DNA of 64,000 bases from contig CM065310.1 of the NCBI GenBank assembly GCA_033032175.1, forward strand, positions 7,626,001-7,690,000, read 5' to 3'. The notes below the pieces were generated by a model. The model searched no databases. It saw only the letters and a program-made list of their open reading frames with translations, and had not been told where the DNA came from. A program made the translations under genes and the position numbers. Positions 9,009 through 21,545 of this stretch are shown piece by piece; the first letter of the stretch is position 1, and every line of letters begins with the position of its first letter. The DNA is from Saturnia japonica. Lineage: Eukaryota; Arthropoda; Insecta; Lepidoptera; Saturniidae.

Positions 9009-10653
9009 CTAAGAGGAATTGTGATCGTAAATTACAAATCTACGTGCTGAAGCATATTATACAGGTCTCGGGTTGATATTATGTGCAAACAACTCAATAA
9101 ATTCACGATTATCTAACTGAAATCTCTAATAAGTGCTGACGTATATATGTACATGTGCTTATTGGATTCCTGCGAGTTCAACTTTTCAATCATATCCAAA
9201 AATCTCTTTTATTTTTATCATAGTATTTCAAATGAGATTGTTTTTATGTATTGCTAAGATTAATGCCGCCCAAAGATATTTCTTATATGCAAAATATTTT
9301 ATATTAATCTTGCCCTAAATTGATTAATTAATATTCTTTATCTATAAAATTAAATTGATAATGTTGAGTAGATACTCTTTTATAATAAATTTGTATCTTC
9401 CATATTTTAAATTTGGTATGTGTCATACAGTTGTCTTTTGTTGTGTAAAGATCTTTGCTACCTTATATATATGTTTTTTCCTGTTCTTTACTTTTATAAA
9501 CTGGTTTTATTTATTACTACAAATAACTTCCACTGCGCTACCAGCTCATAATCTGCTACAGATAAACCATTATATTCGTTATAAAAATAGTTATCTTATG
9601 CATTGAACCCATTTCTATTGCATTTCCAGTAAATGTTCTACATATACCGGTTTTATTCTGAAGTTTTTATATAGATTCTAAATAAAACAGCGAATCCAAT
9701 ATTTTTTAAGCATTTTAATACTACAAAGAGTAGGGTCAGGGTATATATTACCTTCATATTTTGTTGGTTTTCTGTACCATAGCTAAACCAGCTATGTTCA
9801 AATTTCTTTCCATTCGCGTAGTTAAATTTTCAAAAGTCTATTTTTTACCCGTCTACGACGTAGCTAAAAGAAGGGTTAATATTTTAGTAGGCTATATAGC
9901 ATCTATTCCAGCATTTCATCTGAACTATCTATCATAATTTAAGAAATGCGGTATCGGTAGAAGCGTCTTGATTGTCCGCTAGCTATAGGCTGTAGGATAT
10001 CATACTGAATTCAATATGTCATCCTATAGAAAACATAACATCCTGTATTCATAAACATATTTTGTAACGTGGGGTATAGGGTATCGTAATTTTCAATTTA
10101 TAAACATGTAAATATAAACACGTAAATATAAACACAAAACAATTTGTTGAAATTCAATTGCAACTGTAAAATCGACATAACATTGTTTAACGGGATTGAG
10201 TAAAATTGTACTTTTGCTAAACGTTAGCAACCTTCCGACCAACTTTCGGACGTTGAACTAACCTTGTTTGTACTGTTAAAAACAAAAAAAGAATTATACA
10301 AAATGTGCTCAATTTGTGTTTCGGTAGAAGTAGTTAGAAAGTCGTTTGCACAATTAAATCACGCAATTCTGGTCAGACTATGAACTACTTTTTTCAGTGT
10401 TATGAAAAAAGTTTTTCTTTTTTTTTTAGTTAAGTTTCTTGTTTGTTGACTTAGTATTTTAAAAATAATAAATCCATTTTTAAATTATAAAAAAAAAAAA
10501 AATTAAACGCAAGGTACGGCGAGTATAGAGGACACTTAAGACTCACTGTTCTTTCTAATTATATTTGTTTTTTACTTAATATTTAAAGAAATGAGAATGC
10601 AATTCGAACCTCATGAAAACAGGATGCGTAAGTATTTAAAAATATATTATATA

Positions 10654-11030
10654 CTAGCTGTACTACTACTATACGGCTCCAAACGCGTTTATTAAGCAGT
10701 AATTATTTTCACCTCTTACTTTTTTTTAAACTCATAATTTTAAGAATTTTACAAACTATCAAGTGAGGAATGTCACATACTTTCCATGTATAACTTTTTT
10801 TTTTTCGTTTTGTAAAAGTTATATTGGCAGTTTTTATCAATCAATTAAGTTTATCAATTGACCATTAACGATGACATAAGCTTCCCGTGTACAAAATATC
10901 ATAAAATCGGTCAAGCCGTTTTGAGTTACATCCGGACATATAATCAGACAGGCAGAGATACAATTTTTTTAAATGTAATAGTCGTGATCAGTACAGATAT
11001 AGGTACTATATATATAATAATTTATTTAGA
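10654..11030 (-). mobile_element. Helitron-like non-autonomous element, 377 bp (unit 1)
   Basis: On the minus strand it runs from TC (at 11030-11029) to CTAG (10657-10654), with A before the TC and T after the CTAG, and shares 'cggcttgaccgatttt'-type, 'cacgggaagcttat' and 'aataaacgcgtttggagcc' phrases with the other copies. It is AT-rich and non-coding. The same copy is in unit 2 at 13983-14359, so insertion came before the duplication. Confidence 0.65.
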
Positions 11031-11824
11031 TAAAAAATTTACAAGTAAATATATAAAAACACTGTATTCCTAACACTTCAGTCGGCTAAAGAGTTTAAAA
11101 AGCACGCAGGGTTGCGGAGTGCGGAACTAGGCGTAGATTCTAACTACAATATCGTATTACCGTAATTTTCAAAATGTATAGTGTTATTTATTAGTGTTAT
11201 TGTATTGAACATTTCGTTCACTATTATTTCTCCATCATTAATATCGTATTACATCTCACTAATGAACATCACTACTCAAAGCGGAACAGTAGTTCGTACT
11301 ACAATACTACTTTCACGCTGATTATTACGTTTCAAATTAGAGAGGAATTATTTGATGAAAAATGTAATAAATTTATTCCTGGCTTGTTACGGGTAAACGG
11401 AAGATTTTATTGAATTTTAAATAAATACCCGGATGTTTACTTTGTAAATATATCAATATTTATTAGACACATTTATTACTTTATTGTTATTGAATCAGGT
11501 TATGTTCATGAACCTGTTTTTGCTTGGAATTGATTTTCTTAAGAAAAAAGGTTCGTATAATATTAATAAGCAAATAGTTTTTAGTTCAGTCGTGTATGCT
11601 TCAGGATCGATTAAATATAATATTAATTCAACTGAGGTCTGAAAAAATACTATTATATATATTTGTCATGTTTTTGCTTAGAATTAATTTCTTGGGATTA
11701 TAATTTAAGGATATTATAGTTGTAATTTTAACCAAAAATTGTGTTGATAGTTTAGAACTTAAGAACGTTATAACAATTATTTAAAGATGAATTTCAAACT
11801 TAATTTCGAGAAGAATTAAAATGA

Positions 11825-12358
11825 TTACAAAAAATAAATACAATAAATGGTAAATGCACTAAAAATTTTATTATAAACGTTTGTATGATCATATAAAAAG
11901 TAATGCTTTAATATTATAAGTGACATGTTATGGATCATTGAACGATATTCCGATAAAATTACAGTAATGAAACTTTTATTTTCTGTCGTAAATATGCGAT
12001 ACATCACCAGAATTACGAAACTGAACGCAATGGGCCACAAAAAGAACGCTAATTGAATTTTCTCGAATACTTTTATATATCCCACCATTTCTGCTCCAGC
12101 GAGTTTTGTGTTACTTAGATATATCTTCCTTTATTAGAAAGTATTAGTTGCGGCCATCAGAGTCCAATAATCTCGGATTAGGGAATTGTCACAATTGGCT
12201 TGATCCAGGGTGTGGGTGCTGAGATAAAGTACTGTGTTAGTCAATAAATTGCCAAATGGTAGCCAGTGCGTGCAATAATTGAATGCTACGAGAATCTCAA
12301 CGCTACAGTCTACAAGCGTAGCACTCGTAGCGTATGTGTTGCAGCATTCTATACACAA
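11825..12358 (-). other. Two same-frame open segments, unknown (unit 2)
   Basis: Exact copy of the pair at 8475-9008; same remarks. Confidence 0.15.
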
Positions 12359-13982
12359 CTAAGAGGAATTGTGATCGTAAATTACAAATCTACGTGCTGA
12401 AGCATATTATACAGGTCTCGGGTTGATATTATGTGCAAACAACTCAATAAATTCACGATTATCTAACTGAAATCTCTAATAAGTGCTGACGTATATATGT
12501 ACATGTGCTTATTGGATTCCTGCGAGTTCAACTTTTCAATCATATCCAAAAATCTCTTTTATTTTTATCATAGTATTTCAAATGAGATTGTTTTTATGTA
12601 TTGCTAAGATTAATGCCGCCCAAAGATATTTCTTATATGCAAAATATTTTATATTAATCTTGCCCTAAATTGATTAATTAATATTCTTTATCTATAAAAT
12701 TAAATTGATAATGTTGAGTAGATACTCTTTTATAATAAATTTGTATCTTCCATATTTTAAATTTGGTATGTGTCATACAGTTGTCTTTTGTTGTGTAAAG
12801 ATCTTTGCTACCTTATATATATGTTTTTTCCTGTTCTTTACTTTTATAAACTGGTTTTATTTATTACTACAAATAACTTCCACTGCGCTACCAGCTCATA
12901 ATCTGCTACAGATAAACCATTATATTCGTTATAAAAATAGTTATCTTATGCATTGAACCCATTTCTATTGCATTTCCAGTAAATGTTCTACATATACCGG
13001 TTTTATTCTGAAGTTTTTATATAGATTCTAAATAAAACAGCGAATCCAATATTTTTTAAGCATTTTAATACTACAAAGAGTAGGGTCAGGGTATATATTA
13101 CCTTCATATTTTGTTGGTTTTCTGTACCATAGCTAAACCAGCTATGTTCAAATTTCTTTCCATTCGCGTAGTTAAATTTTCAAAAGTCTATTTTTTACCC
13201 GTCTACGACGTAGCTAAAAGAAGGGTTAATATTTTAGTAGGCTATATAGCATCTATTCCAGCATTTCATCTGAACTATCTATCATAATTTAAGAAATGCG
13301 GTATCGGTAGAAGCGTCTTAATTGTCCGCTAGCTATAGGCTATAGGATATCATACTGAATTCAATATGTCATCCTCTAAAAAACATAACATCCTGTATTC
13401 ATAAACATATTTTGTAACGTGGGGTATCGTAATTTTCAATTTATAAACATGTAAATATAAACACGAAACAATTTGTTGAAATTCAATTGCAACTGTAAAA
13501 TCGACATAACATTGTTTAACGGGATTGAGTAAAATTGTACTTTTGCTAAACGTTAGCAACTTTCCGACCAACTTTCGGACGTTGAACTAACCTTGTTTGT
13601 ATTGTTAAAAACAAAAAAAGAAGCATACAAAATGTTCTCAATTCGTTTTTCAGTAGAAGTAGTTAGAAAGTCGTTTGCACAATTACGTCACGTAATTCTG
13701 GTCAGACTATGAACTACTTTTTTCAGTGTTATGAAAAAAGTTTTTCTTTTTTTTTTAGTTAAGTTTCTTGTTTGTTGACTTAGTATTTTAAAAATAATAA
13801 ATCCATTTTTAAATTATAAAAAAAAAAAAAATTAAACGCAAGGTACGGCGAGTATAGAGGACACTTAAGACTCACTGTTCTTTCTAATTATATTTGTTTT
13901 TTACTTAATATTTAAAGAAATGAGAATGCAATTCGAACCTCATGAAAACAGGATGCGTAAGTATTTAAAAATATATTATATA

Positions 13983-14359
13983 CTAGCTGTACTACTACTA
14001 TACGGCTCCAAACGCGTTTATTAAGCAGTAATTATTTTCACCTCTTACTTTTTTTTAAACTCATAATTTTAAGAATTTTACAAACTATCAAGTGAGGAAT
14101 GTCACATACTTTCCATGTATAACTTTTTTTTTTTCGTTTTGTAAAAGTTATATTGGCAGTTTTTATCAATCAATTAAGTTTATCAATTGACCATTAACGA
14201 TGACATAAGCTTCCCGTGTACAAAATATCATAAAATCGGTCAAGCCGTTTTGAGTTACATCCGGACATATAATCAGACAGGCAGAGATACAATTTTTTTA
14301 AATGTAATAGTCGTGATCAGTACAGATATAGGTACTATATATATAATAATTTATTTAGA
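13983..14359 (-). mobile_element. Helitron-like non-autonomous element, 377 bp (unit 2)
   Basis: Duplicated copy of the element at 10654-11030, identical as far as I can see. Confidence 0.65.
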
Positions 14360-14465
14360 TAAAAAATTTACAAGTAAATATATAAAAACACTGTATTCCT
14401 AACACTTCAGTCGGCTAAAGAGTTTAAAAAGCACGCAGGGTTGCGGAGTGCGGAACTAGGCGTAG

Positions 14466-17390
14466 TCATTAGAGTCGACTGACAACGACCTTTCTGTGAA
14501 ATGGCTAATTGCATTGCTCCACGATTGTGGTGGCGTAATTATACCACCCCTGAGACTTGCACGTAGTTAATAAGCGTTAACAACCTTCGGAGGAGCGGTG
14601 AGAAGCAGAATTATACCATTTTAGATGTTACTATTTTCTATTTTAACTATAGTTTTTTAAATATATTACACTAACTTGTTTTCTTCTATTTTCAATTTCT
14701 CACCCCTTTTTGTATACTAAATTAGGCATTTTGAAATATGTGTTTGACACCTATGCGTATTTTAAAAAAAATTAGGGCAGTCGATTAATTATATCAGAGC
14801 ACAAAAAATCGAACTCGTGGCCTTCCAATCTTATCAAAATACTTTTGAAATAACTCCACATTACAATTATGTTCTTCGATTAGCTTAACAGATTAGTAAG
14901 TAACTACCTACACTTACCATGGTCTAGTGATTTTTTATATATAATATAAGAGTGAGTGAATAGAGCGAAGGCACAAGAGGTATGAATAAACCTTTATAAG
15001 ATGGCGGTCAGAATGAGTTGACTTCTTCTATATTGAAGTTGCTGCTTTATTTCCCTCTAAGCTTATTCTACATTTTTGACATCGTATTTTAAATTATTGA
15101 GAATTCTAACCGGTTTATAATTGTAAATACCCTTCGGAAATATAATTATCATAAAAATTATGTTAGGTTTAATAAATTTGTAGAACTTGTAACTTTGCAA
15201 ATTTCTCCACAGAATTCTATTAACACGTAGGAATAACAAAATAGATCTATCGAGATCCTCTATAAAAAATTTCAGAGCAAATAATAAGAGAAAAAGGAGA
15301 ATTTAAACTAAATGTATTTTTGCACGTTACTAGCTTTTTGATACAGGATCTCGATCGATCTATTTTAATATATATATTCACGTATATAAATAGCATTCGG
15401 CACAGGCCTTGTATAAAATTATTATTTTCATTTTAATATAATTGAAAAATTTAATAATATTTATTCTACCTCTTACAATTGCACGTAACTGTTAAGTGTT
15501 AAAGGTCGTAACTACAGCAGTAAAAGTTATAATTACAAGCCTCTCTCGAATATCACTAATTCAACACGTTTCGTTCACATCTTACTTTCAGATATATATA
15601 TTGAAGATTAATAATACAAGTTGGAGAAATTTTCAATCGCACTTTTTTATATACCTGTTCTTATATTGTACTGGCGAATTTCAATTAAATATTGGTCACA
15701 CTACTCAATGGTATTGCAATATTATACAAATCTCCGAAAATTGGAAATAATTATATCACAATGTCGTTTAAGAGATTCAACATGTAAAAAAAAAAATAGA
15801 GTTTTGTGATTATTAGAAGAAATATAATAATATATTATATTATTATTGAACTTCAGACTTTTAATTTCCCATGCTAATTATAAATACGAATTACGATGTA
15901 TAACGAGTTACCTTTATTCAAAACTAGCTGGCCCAGCAGATTTTCTTACCCTCTTTTTATTGGTCAGTAACTCTACCACTTGTACCTTTTTTTCCTGAAA
16001 CTTTTCTGGACCATAATAAACAAAATAAAATAAGAATTACGCATATCCATTGTTTGAATCGTGTTTAATGGTCTTAAATAAATAAATCCAATAGAAAAAA
16101 TAAATTTCAGTTTTACAAATATTTTCAATTATCCGGGAATGTTTTCAAATTTCTATTTTAATAAAAACATTATTCGAATTATTACTAACATTTGAAAAAC
16201 ATTTCGCCAAATCGTGCGAACGTACTAACGAATATAATTTTTATTTATATAGATGTAAACAAGTAGATTAAGATTTAATATATATAATATATATAGATAT
16301 TAGATATATAAAACGCACAAATTATAAAATTAATCGAGTACCATTAACATTTCTAAAACTATTTCTCCAACATTACACACAATACATTAATAACATAGAG
16401 CAAAAATATACGTACAAGGATGGATAAGCCAGATAACTGTTACTATTCAAGCCTGCATAGTTAACACTTCAAAATTCAGACGGGAGTTTGAACAAGTTTT
16501 AGTTGAAACTCTGCAACGTTTGTATTTCAGCACGGCGCCGTCAGATGTCGTAATTCCTGGACGAGGGGCGAGCACGCCAACGAGTACCATCGTATTACAC
16601 AAAGGATCCACTCTCGGAATACACCAATTTTATACTCGTACGGTTTCCGTTGCTTTTTGGTTCAAAAAGGTTACATTTGGAGTTGAAAATGAGGCTTTTA
16701 CATGCTGCATGCTAATTAGCATCTAGTTAAATGACAGTGATTAAAATATTCACATATGTTAGTATAAGACTCGGTACAAATATCTGAAATGAACTACGAG
16801 ATACTTCGCACAATGTCAATGTAATATAACATTTTTGGTGAATGTACTTTCATATGATACGCTAAAAACAAAGAGACGAGTTGCAGTAACTTTAATAACA
16901 TTTAAAAAATACTTTTTTAAACGTAATTCAAATATAAGTTGCTTAAAGAAAATACGAATAAGATAAGATAAGAAAAATCGTTTATTTGGTATCAACATTT
17001 GTAACAATATTGCCAGGGGTGTCCGCACTAGGCTTCACCTGTGTCGCGAGAGACCAATTATACATTACATAGGATAATTACAAAGTTACGTAGGTTAAAC
17101 TAAAGAGAGTTATAGATACTTAATAATACAGAAAAAAAATAGTACTAATGAAATCCAAACAAAACGTTATACGGACACGAAATATTTAAAAGTTGGGGTA
17201 CTTTAACTAGAATATTATGTCTCAGGGCAGTTTAAAGATTTATACAATTTAAAAATTAGTTTTTTTTTGCTTCATTTATAGTACAATCTTAGGTTACTAC
17301 AGTGTTTACTTTTACATTGTTACTTCATTAAATTACAATTATACCATAGTAATTGGTAAAGATGCCTTCATGGTGCAGCTTTAATTTAAA
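14466..17390. other. Unassigned AT-rich DNA
   Basis: Mostly AT-rich with TA tracts (near 15363 and 16277). A 'ctagctggcccagcag' motif at 15926 looks like a repeat end but I cannot trace the element. A GC-richer patch at 16530-16640 behind a splice-acceptor-like 'tttgtatttcag' is discussed under findings. Confidence 0.5.
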
Positions 17391-17394
17391 ATAG

Positions 17395-17660
17395 CAGTGG
17401 CCCAGTGGTCGACTTTTGACCAGCGACTTTTTGATTCTAGACTCTAAATTATCTGTTGTGACATCTGCAATACGAACGTAATAAATCAAAATTGTTGGAT
17501 TTACTATATACTCATTTGTAACACATATTATATATAAATTTTATCTTTCTCCACTCCTTCTCCATATAAACTTTAACCTCGCAAAATAAAAACTCTTCCG
17601 TGCACGCAATATGCTTCAAAAGGAGTCGGAAGTTATTTATTCGCATATTAATATATAGAT
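17395..17660. repeat. Dispersed repeat family B, copy 1
   Basis: Shares, in opposite orientation, several blocks with 25475-25835: 'gaccagcgactttttgattc', 'tccactccttctccatataa', 'actttaacc' and 'cttccgtgcacgcaata'. The block order is kept, so these are two copies of one family. Class unknown. Confidence 0.6.
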
Positions 17661-17876
17661 TTTATACAGGGGTCAATATCGAAAAATTTCTAGGTTTCAA
17701 TCGACCGTCACTTGAGTGGAAATTACACAGTATATATTTAACTGATCTTTCGTTTCTAAAATTCATACATAATAATTAATTATTAAATATACTATATAAG
17801 CAACACATCGTAAAAATTTGCTGAAGTATGATCAGACAAGACTTTTTTTGACATGCTGTGACTTGTTTTTTTTAAT

Positions 17877-18200
17877 AATAGTTCGGCACATTGACGGCGT
17901 TGTCCTTGATAATATGTACAGCACAATCCAAACACAACGGTGACCACCGAGAGATCTAAATCTATCCGCGGTCGCCGCTGTCATACCGACCCTCATAAAT
18001 ATCTCTTCACATGACGCTTAATAAACCCAATTTCGTAAGAAGGAGGAACACACTGGCTGGGAGAAGGTTCAACAGCTTCACGGTACGACAAAGATAAATC
18101 ATAGAAAACTTTTTCGTTCTTGCCGTGATGAAGGTTACGGTAAAACTGTAACATCGAAGCCCAGCGCGTGTGGTTCTGTTGTGGAAGGGAGAGGAGGGTT
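17877..18200. repeat. Dispersed repeat family D, copy 1
   Basis: Blocks 'agcacaatccaaacacaacg', 'gtgaccaccgagagatct' and 'cgcggtcgccgctgtcatac' recur at about 41648-41760 and 55880-55940. GC content is above the surroundings. Probably a LINE or SINE 3' region; class not settled. Confidence 0.5.
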
Positions 18201-18408
18201 TAAGAATTAATAGCTCTTCAGAATACTCACCATGATATCGACGTTAGAACACGCTTAGCGAGGCGATGTTCCTGTGCAGCTGAAGTGGCTTGATATATTT
18301 GGTAACAGATGCATACTGTATAAGTACAGAGCACCGGCAGCTATTTGAAATTAAGTTTCTAATTGAAAACTATTTGGTCGTGATAAAAGAAAGTATATCT
18401 CCCTATAA

Positions 18409-18815
18409 GATTGCCCCAAATTACCGGTCCTACATTGCTCGCACTCAGCGGCTTCCCACAACATGCACCAGGTCACGTCGGTCCATCTTGTGGCGGGTCT
18501 TCCCACACTGCGTCTTTTAGTATGTGGCCGCTACCCCAGGACTCTTCGGGCGCCATTAGTCATCTGTTTATACATAATTTGCCTCGCTCACTGCGACTTA
18601 AGCTTAGTAATTCTGAGGGCTATTTTAAAAGATTTAGTTATTTCACGGATCTCCTCATTTCTGAATCAACCACTCAGAGAATCTCCAAGCTTAGCTTTCT
18701 TATTACCTTTGAGGCCATCTTAAGGTTTTTTATAATGTCTATCGTTAGAGATCATGTCTGGCGTCGTACACTAAACAAACAGTTACTTCTTGAGACATTG
18801 CATATTGTAACAACT
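18409..18815 (-). pseudogene. RTE-type LINE reverse transcriptase, C-terminal relic
   Basis: On the minus strand, with stops and shifts, the translation gives KLGDSLSG, FRNEEIREITKSFKIALRITKLKSQ and then KRRSVGRPATRWTD. These match the family pattern after the RT domain of RTE-type LINEs abundant in Lepidoptera (a LGVSLRDRIRNEEIR-like block, a WAGHIAR-like block, then a RSVGRPPTRWTDD-like block). The plus-strand open frames at 18411-18830 are shadows. At least two stops interrupt it, so it is an old fragment. Both ends of the element are lost. Confidence 0.8.
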
Positions 18816-18830
18816 TTAACAAACACATAA

Positions 18831-20290
18831 ATGTAAGAAAGGGACCTAGTTTAGTAGAAATGACTTTCAGGATAGTTGTTGTCACCGATAAGAGAGCTGA
18901 AATCTAACCGGTGCCAAGTTCCATAGCAGTTCCTTAAATTATAACTGGAGGAATAAACATTTTTTAATTCATTTACAAATGGTTTTGTAACTTTCTTTGA
19001 TATGAGATTTATAACTTCTAAGTTAGAATAGTTTTTAACTTACGGAGTAGTCGAAAGTAGCTTTACTTTTGCGCATATGGCTCGCATGCATATTGGTAGA
19101 TAAAAAACAAAACAAAAATACATTTTATTCAACATAGTATAAATATTATCAATATGACCAACAGGTGTTAGTATAATAAGCTAATTTATAAGTTATCACA
19201 ATATACTTTTTATAACAATTACCAGGGTTTCCCGAAACGAAAATATCCCATCTGGTATGAATAATTTTTATGGCTTTTTGTCATAAATTCTAATCTTGTT
19301 TTTCCGTTTCATTTACCAATGACGTCATTATCTTTCGCGCTCGTTCTACATTACTGTTATTTGATTTTACGACTTGTCTTATCTGTGTAATTTGTGTAAG
19401 TAATTTTATTGGCGTTTACTGAATTATTTATTTCGACATTGAGAGAAACAATAGAGTTAGAAATAACTGTTATCTCTGCATCTTAATAATATTTTGAAGG
19501 GTTCAGGGTATTTTTTTCTTCTTTTTTCTAACTTGGCAACTAATTATTTTTATTGAAGACCATTACCGTCATTATCAAGTGATTAATTATAGAGAGTCCA
19601 GTCATAATTTCAACAGACTAACAAAACATGGTGACTCCCTTGTTAGAATTTTCCAGGGAGCATCTTAGAATTCAAGGTATGTTTTATTATTTTCAACTCA
19701 CTTCACTTGTGCATAACAACCAAGAGCTGTATTGTTCAAAATGCTACCAAACTATACAACAAAATACTTTAAGGTATCATTTATTACAATATCACGAATA
19801 TGTTACGAGATTTCAAAGCGTAATAAGTATAATTTACCTTATTCACTTTGTTTAACTTAATATTTAAATAGGTCGCTGCAGAATAATGAAATAATTAAAA
19901 TTCGATCAATGTCATTCGGAATACACAAATCCTGAGCATTCCGTGTGCGCAAACATTGTAATGAAATTATGATGCAGGTGGCATATTTTCTAATACTCGC
20001 CCGGCTAGCTACCCCTCGGATCTGCCTCTAAGCCCCTGTACTATGTTACAAAATTTGCACTTGAGAGCCAGTAACTCTAGACTTAGCGTGTTTCCAACAT
20101 AAGCCACATCATCACTTAACATCAGCGTTGAAACGATAACTTATATTTTTTTAAGTTATACTTCTTTAGGCGCGTTATGAAAAAGTTATACGACCAAATT
20201 TTCAGGATACGCATATTGTAACCGAAAATCTTACTACGAAGTTACATACTAAATATATTGTATGTTCTATGTGCAACTGTATATATGTTA
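18831..20290. other. Unassigned AT-rich DNA apart from the small ORF above
   Basis: No recognised repeat. A GC-richer patch near 19990-20050 has no motif. Confidence 0.45.
19628..19855 (+). CDS. Possible small zinc-finger ORF, unproven
   Basis: A 75-codon frame starts at an ATG in favourable context (aaacATGg). Residues 38-60 or so contain CSKC, eleven residues, H, four residues, H (CSKCYQTIQQNTLRYHLLQYH), close to a C2H2 or BED-type finger though one residue short of the classic spacing. No introns, promoter or neighbours support it. It may be a chance frame, a relic of a transposase DNA-binding domain, or a small exon. I recognise no specific family. Confidence 0.2.
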   Translation: MVTPLLEFSREHLRIQGMFYYFQLTSLVHNNQELYCSKCYQTIQQNTLRYHLLQYHEYVTRFQSVISIIYLIHFV

Positions 20291-20297
20291 TATATAA

Positions 20298-20641
20298 CTA
20301 TTCAAAGGAACATAACTTCTAACGTGCACAGAGTACACACATTCATTTTTTCTTTGCAAAGATGTATAAAAAACCTTTTAACTCATATATAAACGTAACA
20401 TTTTTGCGAAGTATTATCAAACTATTTCAGTGCAGATATTTATAAACATATTGTATGCTAACATCACATACATACACATACATAGCGTCACATACATCGA
20501 GTGTGACTATTCATTCGAACATAACTTTTAACACGCATCCGGTCTTTTTTTGCAAAGTTGTATAGGAAACCTTTAAACTCATAAATAAACGTAACATTTT
20601 TGCAAAGTAATATCGAAGTATTTCAGTGCAGGTGTACGTAT
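20298..20641 (+). repeat. Diverged direct tandem repeat, about 0.2-kb period
   Basis: The block at 20298-20440 ('gaacataacttctaacgtgc', 'tttgcaaagatgtataa', 'ataaacgtaacatttttgcg', 'atttcagtgcag') returns in the same order at 20507-20641 with clear divergence. Between them is a 'catacatacacatacata' tract. Non-coding. Confidence 0.75.
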
Positions 20642-20644
20642 CGT

Positions 20645-21329
20645 ATAATACACTTGGTGCCCATTTACTAAATTACTTTCCTTCAATTGGTTTTTCAAGT
20701 CCCAAGACTCATTAAACGAAATGAGTATATTTTTCCTTTTACGCTTACATCCTACAAAAAGCTTTTCTTTATAGCCTTTTTGCTATTAGCTAATTGTAAT
20801 ATAATTAAATTTGTAATGAATTAAATGGCAGATATATTTATTTATTTTTGCCTACATAATTGATTTTTATTTCAATACAATACAATAATTCATTAATAAA
20901 TTGTTGTACCTTATTTTATAATGAATAATAATAATAATAAATGATAACAATAAATTTCATGAATAAATAAATTACATTCAATTTATTTTAAATAACTTTC
21001 TGTACATAAATCCATTTCAATTAGTACCTGTTAATCAAAATACCCCAAAAAGGTCTTTATGTGGTAGAATCATGTCGCGTATTCCGCGGTCACTTGCCGC
21101 CCACAAAGCTACTAAATGTTTTAAAATACAGTGTTCACTTATCTAATTAAACCTTAAACTTTAAAATAGACGTATAGATTTTTTGTTATAAATAAAATTA
21201 TAATAAACATTTTATAAGTAATTTTCGAATACAATACCTAATAAGTACACGACAATTGCATAATACAATTGCACCGCTATTACATAGTAATTACTCTCGT
21301 CACCTAATTTTATATTTACTCGCATTATT
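20645..21329. other. AT-rich DNA with a short (AAT)n tract
   Basis: An (AAT)n run lies near 20923-20940. No gene or recognised repeat otherwise. Confidence 0.5.
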
Positions 21330-21545
21330 GACAATACTTACGTATAGCCTATCGCTTGAGGAAAATCAGATAAGCTTCCCGTTTACAAAATTTTATTAAA
21401 ATCAGTCAAGCCGTTTTTGAATGGAAGCCATACATATAAACAGAGAAACAGGTAGAAAATTAAAAAAAAATCCATTTTCGTGATCAGTGTCTTTCATCAT
21501 AGATGTCTATCAGGAAATTGGGAAAAAAATTAAATGTTAAGAGAG
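21330..21545 (-). mobile_element. Helitron-like fragment
   Basis: On the plus strand it contains 'cagataagcttcccgtttac', 'aaatcagtcaagccgttttt' and 'tcgtgatcagtgt', the same phrases in the same order as the minus-strand Helitron at 10654-11030. The CTAG end is not seen. Confidence 0.5.

Larger units (their letters stand above)
7784..11133 (+). repeat. Tandem duplication, unit 1 (3350 bp)
   Basis: The segment repeats directly as 11134-14465. Positions match at an offset of 3350 up to about 10064 and at 3329 after the two length differences (7 bp near 10067 and 14 bp near 10120, both longer in unit 1). Border microhomology is TAG: left 'aaaTAGattc', junction 'ggcgTAGattc', right 'ggcgTAGtcatt'. 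The unit holds AT-rich unassigned DNA and a minus-strand Helitron at 10654-11030. Reading both copies by eye I see differences only between 9970 and 10363. Confidence 0.95.
11134..14465 (+). repeat. Tandem duplication, unit 2 (3332 bp)
   Basis: Second copy of 7784-11133. It matches unit 1 with no difference I could find over the first about 2.18 kb (11134-13319) and the last about 0.77 kb (13693-14465). Between 13320 and 13692 there are about 15 substitutions and two missing segments (7 and 14 bp). The missing 14 bp is one repeat of 'taaatataaacacg'. Confidence 0.95.

Noticed and set aside
18411..18830. 139-codon and 86-codon plus frames
   Set aside because: Antisense shadows of a minus-strand RTE C-terminal relic with clear family blocks.
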